Below, one piece after another: positions 47,639 to 57,541 of a DNA stretch of 64,000 bases. Below the pieces are notes generated by a model that was given only the letters and a program-made list of their open reading frames with translations, ran no database searches and was not told the DNA's origin. Positions within the stretch are counted from its first letter, which is position 1; every line of letters begins with the position of its first letter. The stretch is from Gavia stellata. Taxonomy: Eukaryota; Chordata; Aves; Gaviiformes; Gaviidae. A program made the position numbers and the translations under genes. The stretch spans positions 248,001-312,000 of the forward strand of contig NC_082632.1 in assembly GCF_030936135.1 (NCBI RefSeq), read 5' to 3'.

Positions 47639-49325
47639 TCACATCAGAGCTTGGGGCTTGCTGCAGATGTACGGCCGTTGCTGTGAGCAGCTTGAACTCG
47701 CAGCAGCATCGTCGTTCAAATACACACAGGCTCCTTGGCCGTGCACCGGGAACCTGCAACAAAAAGCAAAGACGCCGCTGGTACTGTCGGGTTAGCTGCT
47801 GTCTCCTGGTGCTCGAAGGGACAAGTGCTGCCTGCAAGGGACAGTCCCAGCAGCCACATCCCACCAGGCCCCTGCCCGTCCCACCACAGGACGGTCTCCC
47901 CACAGCCCTGGCTGGCGACGGGACTCACGTGTGGTTGAAGCTGCTGCCGTTCACCCACTCCAGCCGCTCGCCCTGTCTCCGCAGCCCAAGCCAGTAATCA
48001 GCATTGCCCTTGAGACGCAAGAGAAACCCCTGGGTAGGAAAGAGAGAAGCCAACAGTCAGGAGCTGCTGCCGGCCCCACGCAAGTGGCTCTCCCAGCCCC
48101 ACGTCGGTCCCTGCCAGCCCCACACCGTGCCTCCTTCCCTCCCTCCAAGGCCCCAGGGCAGAACTGCATCTCGGTCCCTTCAAGCACCTCTCGCCTGCCA
48201 GCGCCAACCCCGGCATCTGCACCCCCCCTTCACCCCCCCAGCAGCCACAGCAGCCCCTCGCTCACCATTTCCCACCTCATCCTGAGCACAGCCAGCGAGG
48301 CCCCGAGGGAGGAGCACTGCTCCTGGCTCCACTCCCAGCTCCCCTCCTCCCTCGAGAGGTGGTAGCAGACCTTGCCGTACGCAACCCAGTCCTCAGGACA
48401 GGCCAGCACCAGAGCCGCAGGCACGGTTGGATTCCCTCCGCATCTTCCTGATGGAGAGGGAAGGGGAGAAGGTCAGAGGGTTCCACTCCACAGGGAGCGG
48501 GGGACACAGCTCCGTGGGGCAGGGAAGGAGGCAGCCCTGGGCTCCCCCCGTGGGGATCCCCAGTTTGCTGCCAGCGACCTACGGGGAGCAGAGGGGGTTA
48601 ACAGCCTGCCCCACAGCACCGGTGGGGGTGTCCCTGCTCCTCCCCGGACCCCCGGCACAGGGTAGGGGCACAGCCAGCCTGAGGGCCTGGCCCCACCGAG
48701 CTCCCCTGCCAGCCTTGGCCTCACACACCAACGCCTGCCCCAGCCCGGAGGGGAAGGGGCCGCATCCAGCCTGGCACCGCACGGGCTGGGCTGCCGGCGG
48801 CACAGCCAGCGCTGCACCCAGGGGCCTGGCAGAGGCAGCCGCTCCTCCCTTACCCGATAGTACAGCAACAGCCGCGACCAGAGTCAGGATCAGAGCCAGG
48901 AGCGCGGCCAGCACCAGGGCACACGCTGGGTGGACTGCATACCACTTGTCTGGAGGAGGAAAAAGCCACTCGCAGTGAGGATGGTGCTGGCCCAGAGCAG
49001 GATTTGGGGGGCGGGGAGGGAGGGGCGTCTGCTACAGACCACCCGCTGAGGACCGAGCAGAACCCCAAGCCCTTTCCAGACAGCTGGAAGAAGCCTCGCA
49101 CTTGCCAGCCCCAGCCCTCGTGGGGTGACACTGCCACAGGGACGCTATCCCCTCCCTACAGGCCACAGCACTGGCCCTGCACTCACCCAGAAGTCTTTTG
49201 TGTGTCCTTTTGTCCATACCCTCAGGCATCTCCGGGTTGGTGGATGCCCCTCCGTCCCCGGGACCCAGGAGCTCCTCCACTTTCCCATCATTGGAGCAGA
49301 ATCCACTCCCCTCCCCTTGTCCCAT
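47639..49325 (-). CDS. Gene I: CLEC2/B-Lec-like type II C-type lectin
   Basis: Five exons, 210 residues: 49187-49325 (cytoplasmic, MGQGEGSGF...THKRLL), 48854-48949 (membrane, LVLAALLALILTLVAAVAVL), 48266-48447, 47929-48029 and 47639-47753. The domain shows CPEDWVAYGKVCYHLSREEG, LGASLAVL, FLLRLKGNADYWLGLRRQGE, WVNGSSFNHT and CVYLND, then YICSKP. Phases are 1,1,0,2 as in A, C and G. The cytoplasmic exon is longer than in the other three and acidic; its frame stays open upstream to an ATG at 49478, so the true start may lie there. The gene is the last of the lectin cluster. A CpG-rich segment with CCAAT boxes 1.6 kb upstream could be its promoter, which would need a noncoding first exon. Confidence 0.87.
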
Positions 49326-50199
49326 GGCACACTGAAACACGGAATCTCTTTGCTTGTCACAAGCAGGATCTTGCGCCCAAGGTATCACAGCTGCTGTCAA
49401 AGCCTGTTTCAAGTCATGCGTGGATGCAGTTTTACCACCACAGCTGCTAGTATTATAATGGGAGATTACGGAGAACATGATGACGATGCAATAGATTGGG
49501 ACATTAAATTCTGTTGCCTGACAGCTGTCACGCTTGATTTAAAATATCAGCAGTGGCCCTGCGGTGACACCCAGGCTCAGGAAGGCGATGCCAGCACAGT
49601 CCTGCCCTGTCCCTGCTCCCCCTGTGACGCTGCAGCCTGTCCCCCGCACCCAGCCAGCACCTGGGGAGAAAAACGCAGCGTCACTGAGCTCAGGGACCAG
49701 CCCTTGGCCCCCAGCAGACCCAGCACCCTCCCCAGCACCCTGCACGCACCCTTTCCAGACAGGCCGCAAGGCACTCGCTGGCTGGGAGCTCCCCACCCCA
49801 CTCCACCACCAGCAGATCCAGGGTCCCCCCCCAACACGTCCACTGAGCCCTCCTCTGCTCACCACAGCTGCTGGACACCACCACCAGCAGCCCCAGCACC
49901 CCAGGCTGGGGCAGGGGCAAGACCTCGAGCCTTTGGAGCCAACAAGGAGCTGGAAACTCAGTTATCCCAGGCACGACGGCACGAAGAGGGGCTGAGCGAA
50001 GCTTCTTTAAGGTGCGTCAGAGAAAGACTGAAGTCAGCGCCAGGGAGGGAACAAGACAGATCGGGGAGTAACTGATACAAGCCCGCAACTTACAGCTTCT
50101 CCCCCGCTTATCTGACAGAGCCCTGCGCACCCAGTCAGGACAGAAACCAAAACTCAGAGCACAAGCTCTCTATCCAGCACACGCAAACACCAACGCCTG

Positions 50200-51260
50200 G
50201 AAACTGCCAGCTGCTGGCACAGCAGAGCTGCCAAGCAGACTCAGCTTGCACAGAGCAGCTCCTGCCCTGGCGATCCCCACAGCTCCAAGCGCTCGCATAA
50301 CCGACCTTCCTGGTTGTTCAGGAAGAAGAGGCTGGCTCCCTGTCGGGAAAGGCAGAAGCAGCTCCTTCCTGACACGGCCCCGGGGGGAAGGAAGCACCAA
50401 CGCCCACAGAGAGACGGGGGACTGCGGAGGGGGGGTCCTGAAGGAGCACTCGCTGCCTGGGAAAGCCCGGACGGGACCAGGCCCTCCCAGGCCCCCCCTG
50501 CCCCGCCGGGCCCAGCGCAGCCGGGGGACTGAGAAGCTGAAGGATGGGCAAGGAAAGGAAAGCCTCCGAGGCCCCCCCGCTTCCGTGCTGCAGACGGAGA
50601 CCAGAACTACCCACAGCTGCGGGGGCACAGACTCCTCCTGGGCCCGCACGCACCGACACCTGCTGCGGGGACAGCGGGAAGGAGTGGGCCGCAGGCAGCC
50701 GCCCCCTCCCCGGCCCACAGGGAGGCGGGAAACGGGGAGCGCCGAGGGCGGGGAGAGCCCGCCGGGCTCCCTTCACCACAGCTCCCACCGCAGACGAGCG
50801 GCAGAACCGACGGCAGATCCCCACCTGCGCTGCGGCCCTCCCCGGGCTCCGCCGCCGCCTCAGGGAGAAGACTCCGGTCGCTGCCGCCCTCACAACCGCC
50901 TCGCGCAGCCCGCTCTTGCGCCGGCCAATCAGCGCGCCGGAACGAGGAGTGGCGGGACGGAGCAGCCAATCGGAGCGAAGCACTGCCTTTCAGCCCGCCG
51001 GGCGCTCGGCCCACCCCTCACGCCGCGCCCGCGGGGTCGCTCGGTGGTTCCGGCGCTACCGGGGCGGGGGGGGGTCCCGGCCCCGCCGTTTTGGGTGGAA
51101 ACTCGGTCCTTTGTGAGCCGCGGAGACACGGGGGGGGTGCGGGCCCCCCTCCTTCCTGCCGCCGTGGTTTTCCAGGCCCTTCCCCGCCTGTCCCCGCTCC
51201 CTCAGGCCGTTCCCGCCTTGCTGGGCCGCGGCGGGGGGGGGTCGCCGGGAAAACCCCCTT
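50200..51260. promoter_or_regulatory. CpG-rich segment, likely CpG-island promoter
   Basis: GC-rich sequence dense in CpG, with paired CCAAT boxes listed separately. It lies between gene I (minus) and ZNF692 (plus). It may drive gene I through an untranslated exon, or an unrecognised transcript to the right. Open frames of up to 353 codons through it reflect composition and match no known protein. Confidence 0.5.
50935..50970. promoter_or_regulatory. Two CCAAT boxes, 31 bp apart
   Basis: CCAATCA at 50935 and CCAATCG at 50966 in GC-rich flanks, spaced three helical turns apart. This is the usual arrangement for NF-Y binding in housekeeping and MHC-type promoters. The target gene is not certain. 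Confidence 0.5.
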
Positions 51261-51697
51261 CCCTCACGAGGGGCCCGGCCAGTCCTTGGAGTATAAAAGC
51301 GTATTAACCTTGTTAACACGCATTATTTCACTTTCCGCGCTGCCACGCAGTGAGGTAGTGACATTTTACCTCAGATTTTGGTATTAAATCAAGGAAATTA
51401 CAGGTAGGCCCAGCCTGGAGAGAAGGACTTTGCTTCTCGGGTGCTGAGAGCTGCGTGAGGGGGTGAAGGATCCCCCCCAGACAACCCCGATGCTGCCAGC
51501 ATCTGCCCCTCTGACCCGTCGTTGAAACCCTGCCAGCGTCGTGGAGCGTTAATTACAGCAAGATGCAGCCCAACAGGCAAGCAGCAAGAATAATGCAAAA
51601 CCGGAGTCGCTTCGCAAGGTTTAGCGATGATTAGTAATTGTTAACATGGGTGTTAGGCATTAGTAACGTCACCGGGCAGCTGGAAGAGTATAAAAAC

Positions 51698-51940
51698 GTG
51701 CTGAGGGGAGATTCAGACTAGATCTAAAGAAATTTTTGATGCTGAGGGTGGTGAAACCCTGGCCCAGGCTGCCCGGAGAGGTTGGAGATGCCCCAACCCC
51801 GGAAACACTCCGGGTCAGGCTGGTCGGGGCTCTGAGCAACCTGCTCCGGTTGGAGATGTCTCCGCTCGTGGCAGGGGGTTGCACTGGATGACCTCGAAAG
51901 GTCCCTTCCAACCCCAACCATTCTACGACTCTGTGATAAA
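51698..51940 (+). mobile_element. CR1 LINE, 3' end fragment
   Basis: Sequence from AGGGGAGATTCAGACT through GGCCCAGGCTGCCCGGAGAG and GGTTGCACTGGATGACCTCG to CCATTCTACGACTCTGTGAT matches the conserved 3' end of avian CR1 elements. Only about 240 bases remain, so it is a 5'-truncated copy, the usual form. It lies in plus orientation and supports an avian origin for the window. Confidence 0.9.
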
Positions 51941-54900
51941 AACCGCATTCGGGTGCCTCAGTTTGTCTGGGACCTCCTCATGCACAGAGATAAATATTTA
52001 CCCTCGCTAATGCACATTTATTTCCCAGCCTCCCTCCCCAGCACATGCCTTTTCATAACAGCGTTGGGCAATTTCCAAGCTGGATCTAGAATCGCGGACG
52101 TTCTCGGCGACATCCCCCCGTCCCTGCCCGTGCTGAGAGCAGGACGCCGTTGATCCATTTGCTTTTTCGGCTGGTGGGGGTCCCCGGTGGGATGCAGGAG
52201 CCGGGGGATGCCGCCGACGCGGAGCCCTCAGCCAGGGATGCTGCTGACACCCCGATGGGGCCGTTCCCCCTCTGCCCACCACATCCCTCAGGATCGACCC
52301 TGCCCAGATTTGGCAGCTGCCTCGTCTTGAACTCCTTAAAACCCGACTGCATTCTTTTTTTCCTGTAGGACTTGCTTGCCAAACATCTCTAACGATGAAG
52401 GAGCTCGTGCTAAACCTCGCATGAGCTCAACGGCATCTTCTCCGCTCCTTTTGCTGACCTTGAGCACCTTCCCCTCCTCTCTACCTTGTCCCAGCAGGAG
52501 TTAAGCTCGGCTTTGCCAGGCTCTCCCCAGGGATGACGGGCATCCGAGGCCAAACAGCGATGGGTGTCCCGGGGAGGAGGACAACGTGTCACCCCTGTGC
52601 CTGCTCCGGTCCCCCCCAAAAAGGGGCTACGTCCCTTCCACCCTGCCCGGGCACCACGGTCCATCACGGTGGGGCTTCGGGGTGCGAGCGTGGAGCAGGC
52701 ACCGAGCTTCTGTCCTGAGCGCCAAACTGGGAGGAAACTGGGGGAAAATGGGGGGGGGGGGGTGACAAAGGCCTTTGGTCAAAGCATTTGTCTGAGCAAT
52801 GTACCAAGAGATGGACGCCAATTACTGAGGAATTGGAACGAAAATCAAGCTGATAAACCCTTCACAGCAGCAGAAACGGCTCGGGTAGAGAAGATTAAGC
52901 GGTAGTAACAAGTTTTCCCTATTTTGGTCTTGCATAGGCAGCACGGGAGCACACGTATCCTCCCCAACCCTTTGTGCATTGAAAATTAAACCCTACTTGT
53001 CACCCACATCTCAATCTCTCCGTGGAGAGCCCGAGACCGATGCGTCTGCTTTTCCCATGGCAGTGGGGGAGTTAAAAATAAAGGGGGTGAGATCATGTGC
53101 GAACATGTGAGCGGAGAAAATGAAAGAGGAGGGGATGACATGGGGCTGACGCAGAGGCAGGGGCCATCCTGCCCTAAAAAGCACTCTGGGTACATGAGCG
53201 CCCCGGTCTTTAATTGCCCGGAGGCAGAAGTGAGATGGAAATAGAGAGGTGAGACCCGAACTGGAAGGGGAAAACCGCTCAGCATCACGGCATGAGGAAG
53301 GGGACGGATGATGAGCCGCCTCGGGAGGGCTGTGGCGAGGTCCAGCACAGCAGTCACAAAAGCAAAAATGAAAGCTTGATTAAAGCCTGGGTGCTTTCCC
53401 AGAAAGCTGAGCTATGACTGGAGTCTTTTATTAGTAACATTACCAGTAATTATGTTGTAAAAATAACATTACTGAAAGAATATAACATCAACTGGAAATT
53501 TCCGAGCATGAAGAAGAATTGAAGCTTTTGGAGAAAAAGCTGTAGTGTCGGGCTCTCTCACAGTATTTCTCCAGGATGCAGCCGCATAAACAGTTTACAT
53601 TTTATTTCTATTTCTATTTTATTTATTTTTTCCTTTCCAGAGTCGTCTCTGATTTAGATACCAAACACCCTCTGTACAGCCAGGGCTGGGTGCAGAAACA
53701 GAGCCAGGGCAGAGCAGTTGACAGCTGCCTCATGGTTTTGCAGAAGGTGGATTTCAAAACGAATTTTCCCAGAGATAGAACTAGAAATAAGGAATTTGTC
53801 TTGTGCTGTATAATCACCTGATCCGGATACGCCTGCCGCATTGCTGATGTGGCAAACAAACATGTTTACAAGGGCTGCAGCCAATAGCAGGCTTTAACCC
53901 GCACGGTAAAGTCGCGTTTGGGGAAGAATGAAGGCGGAAAAGAGAACAAAAAAAAAAAACCAAGAAAGGGGAAATCTCCCACTGGTGACCAGCGGAGAAG
54001 GGAAATGATTCCGCTGTCATGGCAAGCAGCCTCTCCTAGGCTCCTTTGTGGGTTTTAACTATCATTGTCATTAAGACACATCACTCCTTAGGCTAGCGGT
54101 GCTGATTAAAGCCTGTTTTTCCGCTGCGCCATCCTAAAATGGCCCTTCTTGGTCTGATCAGGTGCACTTTATTTCTCTATTCACTTCTGTTTCTCGTAGT
54201 TCTCCTTAGGTTTGGTGAATACACGGTTAACTTTATGCCCGCCCACGTGAACACACATCTGTATGATCCATTAACCGTGGTCGTTATTAATAACCAAGGT
54301 CCTAGTTTTCCCTCATTTGGAGCAGAGAAACTATTTAAATCAAGGACAGAAGGGATCTACGTCTTCTCCTTCTCGTTATGCGCACGTATAGTAATAAACC
54401 TGAAAAACAAAACAAAGTGATATTTAATTTTCAATGTGCACAGGCTACCTCCCCTCCCATGCTGCCTACGCAAGGCAAAAATAAGGGAAACTTGTTATTA
54501 CTACTTAATCCTCCTTACTTGAGCTGTTTCTGGTGCTATTCAGGGTCTTTCAGCTGGGTTTTGTTTCCAGTCCTCCTGTCAGTTGGTGTTTGGGATCCAT
54601 CGGTGTTTGATAGCTGTCGGTGATGGGTACGCATCAGCGCTTGATGTCCGTCGGCATCTGCCATCCATCAGCTCCCCCTCTTCTCTATCACATAAACTTG
54701 AGTTTAAAGCGGCAGCGATTTCTGCCATCAGCGTTTTCTCCTCTCTTTTCCGTTACGGTTTTAACAGCACTTTATTTCACCCCAGAAATCGGGAGCTACA
54801 GCTGCCCTTCTCTCCTGCTTCCGTCCCCGCCACCTTTCACAGCTCCAGCCTCGTCCTTCCTCCTCTCTCCTTCACTTTCCACCAGTTTCTTCTTTGTCTT

Positions 54901-55969
54901 CTCGCTCAGAGGAAGGAAATTTCCCCCACTACCTCCACCTGCCTCTTCCCACTTCTCTCCCCGTCTACGCCCGGTTCATATTTCTCTCGCCGTCTGCGCC
55001 ACGAAACCAACCCCACCGTGTGGCTGTATTAATAATACATGTATTCATATCAAATTAATCGTATGATTTATCATGAATATTACTGTGTTATATCACAGTA
55101 TTAATGTTACTGCATTAATAATACTGTTTACGAGGTTTCGGCCGAGCAGAGGTGCAGCCGGTGCCCCGCATGTGAAAGCCGCCCTGCGGGAAGTGATGCT
55201 GGGGAAAGGGGGTGAGAATTCCTTTTAAAAAATAATAAAAAAAATAAAAATAATTTTTTAAAAAATCCACTTTTTGGAGGGGAGATCAGCTGGGGAGAAA
55301 CGCTAAGTTTACAACAGCTTTCTTGATGCCAAGCTGATCCGAGCTCTTGCTGGGGAGAGGAGAACCGGGAAATGGTGCTCAAGTGGGTGGAAAAATTATT
55401 TCATGTAAAACCGGGAGAATTTGGGCAACGGGGATGACCGTCAGCCACGGATGGTAAAAGCCCTTGGAGGAATGGGAAGGGGCACAAGGCGGGCATGGAA
55501 GAGGTCACCCAGCCATGGCAATAAAGTGCGTTAGCTTTTATTATTATTATTATTATTACTAATTATTAGCGCAGCTCAAAGGGAAGGGGTCTGGGGCAGG
55601 TTGGGGGGGTTCTGCCTTCTCCTGCGCAACGGCAACCAAACCAAATCCCAACCCGGGAGGCGAAAACCGCCCTCAGTGGGGCTGCGCAACGCCAAAAAGT
55701 GCCTGTGAGGGGAATATTTCACCCCCAAAAAGGCCAAAATTGGGAACGTCTCCCCTGCCTCGGCACTGGGGCCTGATGGATGTGGGGCCCAGGCCCCACA
55801 CGCCCCCCCCCAGGCTCAGCATGGCTCCCCCAGAGTGTGGGGCCTGGCACCGGGCAGAGGGGACAGGGGAGTCCCGGGGGCTTCGCCTCGGGGTGTGGGG
55901 TGGGGGGAGCACCCACCGAGGGGACCCCAAAGGGCCTCGACCCTCCCCGGCCCCATGGCTGAATTTCCC
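51941..55969. other. Gene-poor stretch between cluster and ZNF692
   Basis: No gene is supported. It holds a (TTA)n run near 55541-55570, AT-rich sequence around 55.03-55.13 kb and pyrimidine-rich sequence near 54.8-55.0 kb. A 93-codon frame at 54139-54420 starts with a hydrophobic stretch but has no recognisable motif. Confidence 0.5.
55541..55570. repeat. (TTA)n microsatellite
   Basis: About eight TTA triplets with a short imperfect continuation. Confidence 0.85.
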
Positions 55970-56640
55970 ATGATGCAGCGCGCGCCCCCCCCAAGAACTA
56001 CAACTCCCGTCAGTCCCCGCGCGAGGGACTCCATTTCCCGGCGCCCTCTGGAGGGCGGCAGCGGCGCAGCGCGCATGCGCCGCGACGGGGAGGCGGGGGC
56101 GGGCCCTCCGCCATCTTGTCCCGGTCCCTCAGCAGTGTGAGCGATGCGGGGGGGGGGGGGGGGGCCTTTGGCTCTTAAAGGGGGCACGGCCGCGGGGTGG
56201 GGCCACCTCGGGTTGAGATGGAGCGCGGCCCGGCGGAGGAGGTTCGCCGGCGGGCGGGACGGCTGCGGCGGGGATGGCGGTAGCAGGCCGGAGCCTCGGC
56301 CCTTCTCTTCCCGTCGGCTTCCCCGTCCCCGCCGCAGGGCCCGCTTTAAGGCCCCGCTGCGGGAACGGGGCCGCGGCGGGGCGGGGGGGGGCCGTGAGGG
56401 GCGGGGGGGGATCGGGGGAGAAATGGCGGGAGGCGGGGTTAGGGAGAGAGGGCGGGGCTTACGGCGGAGGGGCGGGGCTTGCAGGCGAGAGGGAGGAGCT
56501 AGCCGAAAGGGCGGGGTTGGGGAGGGGCTAAGTGGGGCAGTAGGCGTGGCTGTGGCGGGTGGGCGGGGCTAAGAAGAGGGCGAGGCGCTGTAGGGGAGGC
56601 GGAGGGGTGGAGCCAAGGCGTGGGGGCGGGGCCTAGAGGG
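55970..56640 (+). promoter_or_regulatory. CpG-island promoter of ZNF692
   Basis: Very GC-rich and CpG-dense. It contains ACTACAACTCCC at 55997 (ZNF143/SBS-type motif), GCGCATGCGC at 56071 (NRF1) and CCGCCATCTTGTC at 56108 (YY1 near the start site). This trio is typical of TATA-less housekeeping promoters. A noncoding first exon could end at the donor CAGT|GTGAGC near 56132. Distance and orientation point to ZNF692. Confidence 0.8.
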
Positions 56641-57532
56641 GGAGGCTGGGGGGGGCAGCCACTCCCATGTGTCCCCCCCGTGTCCCCCTCTACCCTGTCA
56701 CCCCCATGGAGCTGGGACACCCCCATGTCCCCCCCTGACCCCCCCCCAGGCCACCCCCATGTCCCCCTCTACCCTGTCACCCCCCATGGAGCCGGGACAC
56801 CCCCATGTCCCCCCCTGACCCCCCCCCAGGCCACCCCCATGTCCCCCTCTACCCTGTCACCCCCATGGAGCCGGGACACCCCCATGTTCCCCCTTCCATG
56901 TCCTCGTATCCCCTCGACACCCCCCCCCCCCCCCAGCACCCTCCCATGTCCCCCTTGACCCCCCCAGGCCCCCCGCCATGGGGCTGGGCTCTCCCCATGT
57001 GTCCGTCCCCAATGTCCCCCCTCACCCCCCAGACCCCCCCCCCATGGAGCCAGGCCACCCCCATGTCCCCCCTGACCTCCCCATGGGGCTGGGCCATCTC
57101 CATGTCCCCGTCTGACACCCCCCCCCCCCCGCAACCTCCCCATGGAGCTGGATTGCCCCTAAATCCCCCTCCCGTGTCCCCATGTCCCCCTCTGACCACC
57201 CCCACGTGTGCCCCCCCCTGCCCCCAGACCCCCCCCCCCCCATGGAGCCGGGCCACCCCCTTGTCCCCCCTGACCCCCCCATGGGGCTGGGCCATCTCCA
57301 TGTCCCCCTCCCATGTCCCCATCTGACTCCCCATGGAGCCGGATTGCCCCTAAATCCCCCTCCCGTGTGTCCCCCCCTGCCCCCAGACCCCCCCCCATGG
57401 AGCCAGGCCACCCCCATGTCCCCCCTGACCCCCCCATGGGGCTGGGCCATCTCCATGTCCCCATCTGACCCCCCCCGGACCTCCCCATGGAGCCGGATTG
57501 CCCCTAAATCCCCCTCCCGTGTGCCCCCCCAG
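56640..57532 (+). repeat. C-rich minisatellite ending at the ZNF692 start exon
   Basis: Tandem units rich in CCCCCATGTCCCCC, CTGTCACCCC and CATGGAGCCGGG. The left part has a period near 78 bases; the right part has longer composite units. At least three units, near 57029, 57217 and 57375, carry the same CCCCCAG-ACCCCCC-CATGGAGCC block as the real acceptor and start codon of ZNF692. Gly-rich minus-strand frames of 160-217 codons are artefacts of the array. Confidence 0.9.
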
Positions 57533-57541
57533 ACCCCCCCC

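Noticed and set aside
50246-51307. 353-codon plus-strand frame
   Set aside because: It lies in a CpG island with overlapping long frames on both strands, is Pro/Arg/Ala-rich and has no recognisable domain.
54139-54420. 93-codon frame with a hydrophobic start
   Set aside because: A possible signal-like stretch, but there is no motif, no splice context and no promoter; chance is more likely.
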